Below, in pieces: positions 42,500 through 50,804 of a DNA stretch of 64,000 nt (positions within the stretch are counted from its first letter, which is position 1; the number at the start of each line of letters is the position of its first letter). The stretch covers positions 1 to 64,000 of the forward strand of contig NZ_JARFML010000035.1 in the NCBI RefSeq assembly GCF_029167105.1, read 5' to 3'. The position numbers and the translations under genes were made by a program. This DNA comes from Bradyrhizobium yuanmingense. Lineage in GTDB: Bacteria; Pseudomonadota; Alphaproteobacteria; Rhizobiales; Xanthobacteraceae. The notes beneath the pieces are model-generated. The model saw only the letters and a program-made list of their open reading frames with translations, was not told the DNA's origin and ran no database searches.

Positions 42500-43927
42500 A
42501 TGAGGATGAGAATGGTCCGCCATCTTCCCACGCTCTCGATCGCGATGTCGTCGCTGGCGCTGCTCGTCTCGCAGCCGGCTTCTGCGGAAACCGTCAAGCT
42601 CGGCATCGGAACGCAGGATACCACGACCAACACGGTCACCGCAGGCGTCGTCATCCGCCAATTGCAATTGCTCGAGAAGTACCTGCCGAAGGACGGCAAA
42701 TACGCCAACATCAAGTTCGAGCTGGAATGGCAGAATTTCACCTCCGGTCCGCCCGTCACCAACGCGATGATGGCGAACAAGCTGCAGATCGGCATGATGG
42801 GCGACTATCCGCTCATCGTGAACGGATTCACCTTTGAGAGCAATCCGGAGAGCAAGAGTCGCCTCGTCGGCATCGCCGCCTACAGCCTGTCCGGCTCGGG
42901 CAACGGCCTCGTCGTCCACAAGGACTCACCCTATTACGACCTCGCCGATCTCAAGGGTAAGCTCGTCAGCGTGCCTTTCGGCTCCGCCGCGCACGGCATG
43001 GTGCTGAAAGCGATGCAGGATCGCGGCTATGCGTCCGATTTCTTCCAGCTCGTCAGCCAGAGCCCGGAGGTCGGCTCGACCAATCTGCAGGAGAAGAAGA
43101 TCGACGGGCATGCCGATTTCGTCCCCTTCGCCGAGCTGTTGCCGTTCCGCGGCTTCGCGCGGAAGATCTTCGACGGCGTCGAAACGAACCTGCCAACCTT
43201 CCATGGCATTGTGGTTCGCACAGACTTCGCCGAAAAATATCCCGAGGTCGTCGTCGCCTATTTCAAGGCGCTGATCGCCGCCAACCAGTGGCTGCGCGCC
43301 GATCCCAAGCTGGCCGCCGAGAAGATCCAGGAATGGACCGGCATCAACAAGGAGGTCGTCTACATCTTCTTAGGGCCCAGCGGCAATATGACGACCGATC
43401 CGACGATTAAGCCGGCGCTGATCGATGCGGCCACGACCGACGTCAAGGTGCTGCAGAATCTCGGCCGCATGAAGGAGTTCGATCCGAAGAAATGGGTCGA
43501 CGACAAATACATCCGCAAGGCCTATGCTGAAATGAAGCTCGACTACGACGCCCAGCTCGCGAGCACCAACAACTATGAGATCTCGGGCGAGGACAGCTTC
43601 TGCAAGAAGCCCATCACCGATCCGCGCAAGGCGGGCGAGGTCTGGGTCGACGGTGCAGGCATCATGCCCTTCTCGTCCGCCAGCTGCACGCTCGGCGCCT
43701 ATGCCGACTACAAGGCCAAGGGCAAGAAGATCAACGTCGCCTACGTCTTCGACACCACGCGCGGCATCAAGCTGTTCGCCGATCAGGCCTTCTTCGCGGT
43801 CGGCAATAGCGAGCTCGCCCCGTTCCTGCTGAAGAAGGACGCCGAAGCCTACGCTGCCAAGATCAGCGGCAAGGTGCTCGGCTTCGATGATGCGATGAAG
43901 GCCGCCGTCGGCGGAGGCAAGACGTGA
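42500..43927 (+). CDS. ABC substrate-binding protein fused to a NosL-like domain
   Basis: A 475-residue exported protein. Signal peptide to about residue 29 (QPASAE). Residues 31-340 have the NMT1/NrtA/SsuA-type fold of nitrate, sulfonate and taurine importers (MMANKLQIGMMGDYPLIVNG, GKLVSVPFGSAAHGMVLKAM). Residues about 365-468 look like NosL, the copper-binding accessory protein: SFCKKP (Cys368), AGIMPFSSASC (Met389, Cys396), VFDTTRGIKLFADQAFFAVG, then DAEAYAAKISGKVLGFDDAM. The receptor may bring a metal or metal-linked ligand. Alternative ATGs at 42506 and 42512 exist; GAGG suits 42512. It overlaps the permease by 4 bp. Confidence 0.82.
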   Translation: MRMRMVRHLPTLSIAMSSLALLVSQPASAETVKLGIGTQDTTTNTVTAGVVIRQLQLLEKYLPKDGKYANIKFELEWQNFTSGPPVTNAMMANKLQIGMMGDYPLIVNGFTFESNPESKSRLVGIAAYSLSGSGNGLVVHKDSPYYDLADLKGKLVSVPFGSAAHGMVLKAMQDRGYASDFFQLVSQSPEVGSTNLQEKKIDGHADFVPFAELLPFRGFARKIFDGVETNLPTFHGIVVRTDFAEKYPEVVVAYFKALIAANQWLRADPKLAAEKIQEWTGINKEVVYIFLGPSGNMTTDPTIKPALIDAATTDVKVLQNLGRMKEFDPKKWVDDKYIRKAYAEMKLDYDAQLASTNNYEISGEDSFCKKPITDPRKAGEVWVDGAGIMPFSSASCTLGAYADYKAKGKKINVAYVFDTTRGIKLFADQAFFAVGNSELAPFLLKKDAEAYAAKISGKVLGFDDAMKAAVGGGKT

Positions 43928-44835
43928 GCAGCCCCGCCCTCGTCAGACAGCCCGAGGACAGCATGCCGGCAACAGCACTTGCTGAGGCGGGCTCCGCGCC
44001 CGCCGCCATCACCCGGCCTTCGACGCCGCCTTCCTTCGCCACACTGGGGTTGCGCTGGTACCGGCTCAATCGGGCAGGTCTGCGCGCGGCGGCAATCGGC
44101 GTGATTTCGCTGCTCGCCTTTCTGCTGGTCTGGCATCTGCTCACGACCTATCGGGTCGTGTTCTTCGTGCGCTTCACCAATGTGCCCTCGCCGCTCGCGG
44201 TCTATGACAGCTTCATAAAGGCGATTCACGATCCTAAATTCCTGATGCACATCCTGCTCAGTTGCCGGCGCATCTTCATCGGATTCTCGCTCGCGGCGAT
44301 CGTCGGCGTGCCGCTCGGTCTGATCATGGGGCGCTTCAAGCTGGTGCACGAGGTGATTTTTCCGGTCGCCGAAGTGCTGCGGCCGATCCCGGCAATCGCC
44401 TGGGTGCCGATGGCAATCATGCTGTGGCCGACCAACGAGCAGAGCATCGTCTACATCACCTTCCTCGGTTCGTTCTTCCCGATTCTCGTCAACACCCTGC
44501 ACGGCATGTCGCTGGTCGACCCCGTGCTGGTACGCGCCGCACAATGTCTCGGCGCGCGCGAACGCTCGATCTTCCGGGAGGTCTATTTCCCAGCCTCGCT
44601 GCCGCACATTTTCACCGGCCTCACCGTCGGCATGGGCGTCGCCTGGGTGTCGCTGATCGCGGCCGAGATGATCTCCGGTCAGTACGGCATCGGTTACTTC
44701 ACCTGGGAAGCTTATTCGCTGGTCCAATATGCCGACATCGCGCTCGGCATGATCGCAATCGGCGTGCTCGGTCTCGGGTCGAGCCTGCTGATCAGGGGCG
44801 CGGGGCAATTGGTGATGCCGTGGAGATCGACATGA
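43924..44835 (+). CDS. ABC transporter permease (SsuC/TauC/NrtB-like)
   Basis: A 303-residue permease starting GTG at 43924 and overlapping the binding-protein stop (GTGA). A 50-residue cytoplasmic leader rich in Pro/Ala precedes six spans. The docking loop reads AAQCLGARERSIFREVYFPA, followed by LPHIFTGLTVGMGVAWVSLI, the hallmark of nitrate/sulfonate/taurine permeases. It forms the channel for the SBP-NosL ligand. Confidence 0.9.
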   Translation: MSSPALVRQPEDSMPATALAEAGSAPAAITRPSTPPSFATLGLRWYRLNRAGLRAAAIGVISLLAFLLVWHLLTTYRVVFFVRFTNVPSPLAVYDSFIKAIHDPKFLMHILLSCRRIFIGFSLAAIVGVPLGLIMGRFKLVHEVIFPVAEVLRPIPAIAWVPMAIMLWPTNEQSIVYITFLGSFFPILVNTLHGMSLVDPVLVRAAQCLGARERSIFREVYFPASLPHIFTGLTVGMGVAWVSLIAAEMISGQYGIGYFTWEAYSLVQYADIALGMIAIGVLGLGSSLLIRGAGQLVMPWRST

Positions 44836-45704
44836 GCCAGGTGCTAGCGAACAGCCCAAAAGGCCACATCGAAGTCAAGAACTTCTCCCTCGCCTACGAG
44901 ACCATCGAGGGCGCGGTGCAGGCTGTCACCGACACGCAGATCCATGTGCGGCCCGGCGAGTTCGTGTCGATCGTCGGCCCGTCCGGCTGCGGAAAGTCGA
45001 CGCTGCTCAATGCAGTCGCAGGCTTCCTCAAGCCGACGACCGGTGTAGTTACCGTCGACGGCGAGCGGGTAAACGGTCCGAGTGCCGAACGCGGCATGGT
45101 GTTTCAGCAATATTCTCTTTTTCCGTGGAAAACCGTGCGCGAGAACGTCGAGTTCGGCCTGAAGATGCGCGGCATGCCGCGCTCGCAGCGCGAACGCGCC
45201 GCGCGCACGCTGCTGGGGCTTGCGGGACTCGAAGCGTTCGAAAAGCATTATCCGGAAAAGCTCTCCGGCGGCATGAAGCAGCGCGTCGGCATCGTCCGCG
45301 CGCTCGCGACGGGACCGAAAGTGCTGTTGCTGGACGAGCCCTTCGGCGCGCTCGACGCTCAGACGCGCGTCATCATGCAGCAGATCCTCACCAACATGTG
45401 GCAGCGGCTGAAGATCTCGGTGCTGTTCGTCACCCACGACATTGACGAAGCCATCTTCCTGTCCGACCGCGTCTATTGCATGACCGCGCGGCCGGGCTCG
45501 ATCAAGGCGGAGATCCCGATCCCGCTGGAGCGGCCGCGGCAGCAATCGATGATGATGTCGTCGGAATTTTTGGCGCTCCGCCGTGGGCTGATGTCACTGA
45601 TCCGCGAAGAGAGCCTGAAGGCGATGGGCGGCGAGATCAACGACTTGGGCATGCAGGGGTTGAACATCGAGCTGCACGGCCACTCGCTCGCGGACGTGAT
45701 TTAG
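44832..45704 (+). CDS. ABC transporter ATPase (SsuB/TauB/NrtD-like)
   Basis: A 290-residue ATPase: Walker A VGPSGCGKSTLLN (about 49-61), Q-loop FQQYSLFPW, signature LSGGMKQRVGIVRA, Walker B LLLDEPFGALDA, switch VTHDIDEA. The LFPW and SGGMKQR sequences are typical of nitrate/sulfonate importers. The ATG overlaps the permease stop (ATGA). A longer in-frame reading upstream lies inside the permease gene and is rejected. Confidence 0.92.
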   Translation: MSQVLANSPKGHIEVKNFSLAYETIEGAVQAVTDTQIHVRPGEFVSIVGPSGCGKSTLLNAVAGFLKPTTGVVTVDGERVNGPSAERGMVFQQYSLFPWKTVRENVEFGLKMRGMPRSQRERAARTLLGLAGLEAFEKHYPEKLSGGMKQRVGIVRALATGPKVLLLDEPFGALDAQTRVIMQQILTNMWQRLKISVLFVTHDIDEAIFLSDRVYCMTARPGSIKAEIPIPLERPRQQSMMMSSEFLALRRGLMSLIREESLKAMGGEINDLGMQGLNIELHGHSLADVI

Positions 45705-45731
45705 CTTACCGCTCGCAGCAATGACGGCCTC

Positions 45732-45821
45732 GTAGGGTGGGCAAAGCGAAAGCGTGCCCACGATTCTCCGTCTCTTACAGAACTGGTGGGCACGGCGCTT
45801 GCGCTGCTTTGCCTACCCTAC
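45732..45821. repeat. Inverted repeat (GTAGGGTGGGCAAAGC family)
   Basis: GTAGGGTGGGCAAAGC (45732-45747) pairs with GCTTTGCCTACCCTAC (45806-45821) with one mismatch, and GCGTGCCCAC pairs inside with GTGGGCAC. This repeat family is common between Bradyrhizobium genes. It lies between the convergent ATPase and YeiH-type genes and may end both transcripts. Confidence 0.65.
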
Positions 45822-45837
45822 TGCAGCTTTGCCCTAA

Positions 45838-46896
45838 TCACTTGAACCAGTGCACCAGCGCGATGCTGATCCCCAGCAGCAGGATCAGCGACAGCGTCAC
45901 GGCGGCCGTCACCCGGCCGCCGACATTGGCGAGCACGCGCACGTCGACGCCAAGGCCGAGGGCGGCCATCGAGACCACCGTCAGAAAGCCCGTGATCTTC
46001 GTCACAGGGCCAACCACTGTCGCCGGCACGATCTCCAGCGAGCGCAGGGTCGCAAGCGCAAGGAAGCCGAGGATGAACCAGGGGACCAGGCGGAAGAAGC
46101 CGACGCTGGTTTTCTTGGCATCGCTCTGCCAGCGCGAAGCGACCAGCGACAGGCCGACGACGACCGGGCCGAGCATCAGGACACGCATCAGCTTCACCAG
46201 CGTGCCGATCTGGGTTGAGACGAGACCTGCCGGCACCGTCGCGGCAAGCACCTGCGGCACCGCGTAGACGGTGAGCCCGGCGAGAATGCCGTACTGCGTT
46301 GCGGACAATTGCAGCAGCGGAATCAGCAGCGGCAGGCCCAGCACCATCATCACGCCAAGGATCGCCGTAAAGGAGATCGAGGATGCAATCTCGTCGTTGC
46401 TGGCGCCGATGATGGGCGCCACCGCAGCGATCGCGGAATTGCCGCAGATCGAGTTGCCGCAGGCGATCAGGATCGACAGCCGCGTCGACAGGCCGAGCAG
46501 CCGGCTGAGGCCGAAGGAGACGCAGAGCGCGACCACGACGACCGCGGCAATGGAGGCGAGCAGCGCAATGCCGGAAGCTGCGATCGCGGCAAAGCTGATC
46601 GAGGCCCCGAGCAGCATCACCGCGACTTCCAGCAGTTGCTTGGCGCTGAAGGCGATGCCGGCCTGCCAACGCGGGGCCGGCTTCCAGAAGCTGCGCACCG
46701 CCATGCCGAGCAGGATCGCCATGACCAGCGCCTCGACATAGGGGTGCTCGAACACGCCCAGTTCGGCCCGCTCGAGCAGGGCCGACACACCGGCCACGAG
46801 AATGCAGAGGAGGATGCCCGGAATCAGCGCCGCAATACGGCCCGCGGCGGTGACCGGCTTGCTATCGACCGGGCTGGATGCTTGATTCTGCGACAC
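45838..46896 (-). CDS. YeiH-family (UPF0324) putative sulfate exporter
   Basis: A 352-residue inner-membrane protein with about ten spans. The family motifs LLEVAVMLLGASISF and ACGNSICGNSAIAAVAPIIG are present, as is GLGVDVRVL near the C-terminus. The family is annotated as putative sulfate export and is often found near sulfonate or cysteine metabolism; direct proof is limited. Its position next to an SsuABC-like transporter and an APS-reductase-like flavoprotein supports a sulfur link. It converges on the ATPase gene, with no CRATTAGTTK copy before it. Confidence 0.85.
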   Translation of the reverse strand: MSQNQASSPVDSKPVTAAGRIAALIPGILLCILVAGVSALLERAELGVFEHPYVEALVMAILLGMAVRSFWKPAPRWQAGIAFSAKQLLEVAVMLLGASISFAAIAASGIALLASIAAVVVVALCVSFGLSRLLGLSTRLSILIACGNSICGNSAIAAVAPIIGASNDEIASSISFTAILGVMMVLGLPLLIPLLQLSATQYGILAGLTVYAVPQVLAATVPAGLVSTQIGTLVKLMRVLMLGPVVVGLSLVASRWQSDAKKTSVGFFRLVPWFILGFLALATLRSLEIVPATVVGPVTKITGFLTVVSMAALGLGVDVRVLANVGGRVTAAVTLSLILLLGISIALVHWFK

Positions 46897-47007
46897 AAAT
46901 CTCTCCCGAAGGAGAAAGATTTATACGCACCGCGACCCGATTGGGAAATATGTTTTCGACATATCAGGGGCGAGAGAAGTTCTGTCCTCGGACCGGAATA
47001 AACGGAC

Positions 47008-47226
47008 TCAGAAGATCAGGTTCTTGGCCAGCGAGGCGACGCGGCTGAAACCGTCATAGATGCCGGGCTCGAAGAAGGCTGCACGGGCCAGCACGATGCC
47101 CGCGACCAGCGACCAGAACAGGGTGGTGCCGGCCCGCAGCAGGAGCTTCGAGGCGCGCGACTTCGGCTGTGTGTCCGTTGCGGACACCAGTTGCTCGCCG
47201 AAGGGCTCAAATCCAGTGCGTTCCAT
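47008..47226 (-). CDS. Small membrane protein, hypothetical
   Basis: A 72-residue product starting MERTGFEPFGEQLVSATDTQ with one predicted span (LLLRAGTTLFWSLVAGIVLA) and a short tail ending SLAKNLIF. The shorter start at 47226 is preferred because sequence before it looks non-coding. Nothing identifies a function. It lies between the YeiH-type and alanine dehydrogenase genes on the same strand, with its own spacer. Confidence 0.5.
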   Translation of the reverse strand: MERTGFEPFGEQLVSATDTQPKSRASKLLLRAGTTLFWSLVAGIVLARAAFFEPGIYDGFSRVASLAKNLIF

Positions 47227-47419
47227 GGCTGCCGATCCACCAGTTTCTGGCGGAAATGTCGTCGTTTCGGCTCCAAACAGCAATGGAAGCGATTGGCGTT
47301 TTTGCCCTCGGAAGGGGAAACTCCTTCCTCCTGACAGAGCCGCGGCAATAGTTTTCTTCTTTCTGCCTGTTTGGACACCGCCGTCCCGGTCACAATGCCC
47401 TCGCCGCGTCGGCACCCCC

Positions 47420-48535
47420 CTAAGCCGCCAGCCCGCTCTCCACCGGCGCAAACTCCAGCCCCAGACTCTCCGCCACCGCCTTGTTAGTCACCCGGCCGCG
47501 ATGCACGTTGAGCCCGTTGCGCAGATGCGGATTCTCCAAGATGCCCGCAAATCCCTTGTTGGCGAGCATCAGGCCGAACGGCAGCGTCGCGTTGTTCAGG
47601 GCTTGGCTCGAGGTCACCGGCACCGCTCCCGGCATGTTGGCGACGCAATAGTGAACGACGCCGTCGACCTCGTAGGTCGGCTCCGCGTGCGTGGTCGGGT
47701 GCGAGGTCTCGAAGCAGCCGCCCTGGTCGATCGCGACATCGACCAGCACGGCTCCCGGCCGCATCGATTTCAGCATCGCACGGGTGACGAGTTTCGGCGC
47801 GCTGGCGCCGGGCACCAGCACGGCACCGATGACGACGTCGGCGGCGAACACCTCATCCTCGACCGCCTCGATGGTGGAGAAGCGGGTGCGCACGCGTCCG
47901 GCAAAGAGATCGTCCAGTTCGCGCAGGCGCGGAATCGAGCGGTCGATCACGGTGACTTCGGCACCTAAGCCGGCGGCCATGCGTGCCGCCTGCGTTCCGA
48001 CCACGCCGCCGCCGAGCACGACGACGCGTGCCGGCTGCACGCCGGGCACGCCGCCGAGCAGCAGGCCGCGGCCGCCGGTCGAACGCTTGAGCGCGGCGCC
48101 GGCGGCCTCGATGGCGAGGCGGCCGGCGACTTCGCTCATCGGAGCGAGCAGCGGGAGGTGACCACTCGCGTCCGTGACGGTTTCATAGGCGATTGCGGTG
48201 CAGCCCGAAGCAAGCAGGCCCTTGGCCTGCTCGGGATCCGGCGCAAGATGAAGGTAAGTAAAAAGGATCTGGCCTTCGCGAAGCTGAGCCCATTCGCTCT
48301 TCTGCGGCTCCTTCACCTTCACGATCATGTCGGACTTTGCAAAGATCTCGCGAGCGGTCTCGGCAATGGACGCCCCTGCCCGCCGGTACACCTCGTCGGA
48401 CGCACCGATGCCGCTGCCGGCGCCGCTCTCGACCGTCACCTGGTGCCCGGCGGCAACGTATTCGCGGACCGCGCCTGGGGTGAGCCCGACGCGATATTCC
48501 TGCACCTTGATCTCCTTCGGGACTCCGACGCGCAT
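47420..48535 (-). CDS. ald: Alanine dehydrogenase
   Basis: A 371-residue enzyme beginning MRVGVPKEIKVQEYRVGLTP. The catalytic Lys lies in VKVKEPQ near 74, His in YLHLA near 95, and the NAD motif is VLGGGVVGTQAARMAAGLGA near 170-190. It interconverts L-alanine with pyruvate and ammonia using NAD+. GAGGGAG precedes the ATG at 48535. It is divergent from an Lrp-type regulator, the common arrangement in which alanine-responsive Lrp activates ald. Confidence 0.95.
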   Translation of the reverse strand: MRVGVPKEIKVQEYRVGLTPGAVREYVAAGHQVTVESGAGSGIGASDEVYRRAGASIAETAREIFAKSDMIVKVKEPQKSEWAQLREGQILFTYLHLAPDPEQAKGLLASGCTAIAYETVTDASGHLPLLAPMSEVAGRLAIEAAGAALKRSTGGRGLLLGGVPGVQPARVVVLGGGVVGTQAARMAAGLGAEVTVIDRSIPRLRELDDLFAGRVRTRFSTIEAVEDEVFAADVVIGAVLVPGASAPKLVTRAMLKSMRPGAVLVDVAIDQGGCFETSHPTTHAEPTYEVDGVVHYCVANMPGAVPVTSSQALNNATLPFGLMLANKGFAGILENPHLRNGLNVHRGRVTNKAVAESLGLEFAPVESGLAA

Positions 48536-48678
48536 CTTGATCTCCCTCGCCAATGCTTTGATTCCATTGTTGATCGTAGCGAGAGGGTCGGTTTGGTTTC
48601 GTGCAAATATCCGCTACCTTGGCAGCGCCCGCGCCGGTTTCCGGCGCGAAATGGTCCTTTGACGCTGGAAACGAAACC

Positions 48679-49158
48679 TTGGCCCTCGACCGGAAAGACC
48701 TCGCCATCCTCGCGGAACTCACGACCAATGCGCGAGCCAGCCACACCGAGCTTGCCAACAAGATCGGCTTGTCGAGCACGGCGCTGGCGCGGCGGCAGAA
48801 GGCGCTGGAGGATGACGGCTACATCCAGGCCTACCAGGCCGCGCTCGACCTGGCCCAGTTCGGCCTCACCACCACGGTGCTGGTTCGCATCGCGCTGGAG
48901 AGCCAGAGCGACGAGGCGCTGAAGGCGTTCGAGGCAGAGGTGACGAAATGCCCCTCTGTCGTGCGCTGCTTCCTGATGTCGGGGACGGACGACTACATCC
49001 TGATCGTGCTCGCCCGCGACATCCAGGATTTCGAGCGCATCCATCGCACCGAGCTGTCCCGCCTGCCCCGCGTCGCGCGGGTGCAATCGAGCTTCGCGCT
49101 GCGCGAAATCGTCAACCGCGCGGTGCCGACCGTGGTGTTCAGCGAGACAAAGCGCTGA
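48679..49158 (+). CDS. Lrp/AsnC-family regulator of alanine dehydrogenase
   Basis: A 159-residue Lrp protein from TTG 48679: helix-turn-helix (LDRKDLAILAELTTNARASH, IGLSSTALARRQKALEDDGY) and a RAM ligand domain (VVRCFLMSGTDDYILIVLAR). This start matches the family length; a GTG at 48601 would add 26 residues across a GC-rich palindrome (GCGCCGG-TTT-CCGGCGC), better read as regulatory DNA. It is divergent from ald and likely controls it. Confidence 0.88.
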   Translation: MALDRKDLAILAELTTNARASHTELANKIGLSSTALARRQKALEDDGYIQAYQAALDLAQFGLTTTVLVRIALESQSDEALKAFEAEVTKCPSVVRCFLMSGTDDYILIVLARDIQDFERIHRTELSRLPRVARVQSSFALREIVNRAVPTVVFSETKR

Positions 49159-49298
49159 TCTCGTAAATCCAATCGGGAGAACCGGTCAGGAACCAAGCAA
49201 CCCGTCATCCGTTGGGCGCTATCGGCCAGCGGCGGCAACGCAGTCTCGCGTCATTTGCACAATTTGCCCGGCTCGGCCTTTCCGCGGGGAAACACAAT

Positions 49299-49784
49299 AT
49301 GGCCGACATTACGATTCCCGAACGCATTCCGATCACCCTCGTCGTCAACGGCGAAAGGCGCGCGCTCGAGGTCGTGCCGTGGACCACGCTTCTGGATGCG
49401 CTGCGTGACCGTCTGGAGCTGACCGGCACCAAGAAAGGCTGCGATCACGGCCAATGCGGCGCCTGTACCGTGCTGATCGACGGAAGACGGGTCAATTCCT
49501 GCCTGACCCTGGCCGTCATGAAGGATGGCGCCGAGATCACAACCATCGAAGGCTTGGCAAAGGACGGCACGTTGCATCCCCTGCAACAGGCCTTCATCGA
49601 CCACGATGCCTTTCAGTGCGGCTATTGCACGCCGGGACAGATTTGCTCTGCCGCGGGCCTGTTGGCCGAAGGCCGTGCGCGCAATGCGGATGAGATCCGG
49701 GAGCTGATGAGCGGGAACCTCTGTCGCTGCGGTGCCTACCCCAACATCGTGGCTGCGATCGAGCAGGCAATGAGCCGGTCATGA
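49299..49784 (+). CDS. Molybdenum aldehyde dehydrogenase, [2Fe-2S] subunit (PaoA-like)
   Basis: A 161-residue protein with two [2Fe-2S] domains: the plant-type motif CDHGQCGAC with a further Cys (NSCLTLAV), and the helical domain CGYC...C...CRC (QCGYCTPGQICSAAGLLAEG, SGNLCRCGAYPN). It carries electrons from the molybdopterin centre to FAD. GGGAAAC lies before the ATG at 49299. No Tat signal is evident in contrast with periplasmic E. coli PaoA. It overlaps the FAD subunit gene. Confidence 0.93.
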   Translation: MADITIPERIPITLVVNGERRALEVVPWTTLLDALRDRLELTGTKKGCDHGQCGACTVLIDGRRVNSCLTLAVMKDGAEITTIEGLAKDGTLHPLQQAFIDHDAFQCGYCTPGQICSAAGLLAEGRARNADEIRELMSGNLCRCGAYPNIVAAIEQAMSRS

Positions 49785-50797
49785 ACAACTTCCGATATTC
49801 CCGCGCAAGCGACCTTGCCGACGCCATTCGCCTGCTCGCCGCCGATCCCGGCGCGAAGCTGATTGCCGGCGGCACCAACCTCATCGATCTGATGAAGGAG
49901 AACGTCGAACGCCCCTCCCGGCTGATCGACATCTCTCGCCTGCCGCTCCGCGACGTCGAGGAGACAGCGGACGGCGGTCTGCGCATAGGCGCCTTGGTGC
50001 CGAATTCGGACCTTGCCTACCACCCGTTGATCGAGCAGCGCTATCCCCTCCTTGCCAGCGCCATCCTGGCTGGCGCCTCAGCGCAACTGCGCAACATGGC
50101 CTCGGTCGGCGGCAATCTGATGCAACGTACGCGCTGCCCCTACTTCTATGACACGACGACACCCTGCAACAAGCGAAGCCCCGGCTCGGGCTGCTCGGCC
50201 CTCGATGGCCTCAACCGCAACCATGCCATCCTCGGCACCAGCAACTCCTGCATCGCGACCAATCCATCCGACATGAGCGTGGCACTGGCCGCGCTCGGCG
50301 CGCTCGTGCATATCGCACGCCCCTCTGGTCAGCGCACCATCGCGCTGACGGATTTCCATCGGCTTCCCGAGGACAAGCCTCACCTCGATACCAATCTCGG
50401 CAGCGGCGAGATCATTATCGCCATCGAGCTGCCGCCGCACGGCTTTGCCCGGAACTACAGCTATCTGAAGATCCGCGACCGGCTGTCCTACGCCTTTGCT
50501 CTGGTCTCCGTCGCGGCCGCGCTCGACCTGGAGGGCAACGCGATCGGCGAAGCGCGCCTTGCTCTCGGTGGCGTGGCCCACAAGCCCTGGCGAAGCCTCG
50601 AGGCCGAAGCCGCATTGCGCGGTCAGGCGGCAACACCGGATCATTTCGGGCGCGCCGCCGACCTGCTGCTGCAGGGAGCGACGGCACGCTCCCACAACGG
50701 GTTCAAGATCGACTTGGCGCGCCGAGCCGTCGTGCGTGCGCTGATGCAGGCCGCAAGCGCCACGCCGCAATCACAAGCTCACAAGAAGATCGCATGA
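49781..50797 (+). CDS. Molybdenum aldehyde dehydrogenase, FAD subunit (PaoB-like)
   Basis: A 338-residue FAD subunit: KLIAGGTNLIDLMKENVERP (about 27-46), then the hallmark MASVGGNLMQRTRCPYFYDT and CNKRSPGSGC. The extra Cys cluster CPYFYDTTTPCNKRSPGSGC fits the PaoB/YagS branch, which carries a [4Fe-4S] cluster in an insertion. The ATG overlaps the upstream stop by 4 bp. It passes electrons from iron-sulfur clusters to an acceptor. Confidence 0.93.
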   Translation: MNNFRYSRASDLADAIRLLAADPGAKLIAGGTNLIDLMKENVERPSRLIDISRLPLRDVEETADGGLRIGALVPNSDLAYHPLIEQRYPLLASAILAGASAQLRNMASVGGNLMQRTRCPYFYDTTTPCNKRSPGSGCSALDGLNRNHAILGTSNSCIATNPSDMSVALAALGALVHIARPSGQRTIALTDFHRLPEDKPHLDTNLGSGEIIIAIELPPHGFARNYSYLKIRDRLSYAFALVSVAAALDLEGNAIGEARLALGGVAHKPWRSLEAEAALRGQAATPDHFGRAADLLLQGATARSHNGFKIDLARRAVVRALMQAASATPQSQAHKKIA

Positions 50798-50804
50798 GGG
50801 CTCG

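Noticed and set aside
42500..45704. Calling the importer a nitrate transporter (NrtABD)
   Set aside because: No nitrate or nitrite reductase is nearby and the NosL-like tail is foreign to NrtA; sulfonate-type importers share the same motifs.
48601..48678. 26-residue N-terminal extension of the Lrp regulator from GTG
   Set aside because: It spans a GC-rich palindrome and exceeds the family length; the helix-turn-helix begins right after the TTG at 48679.
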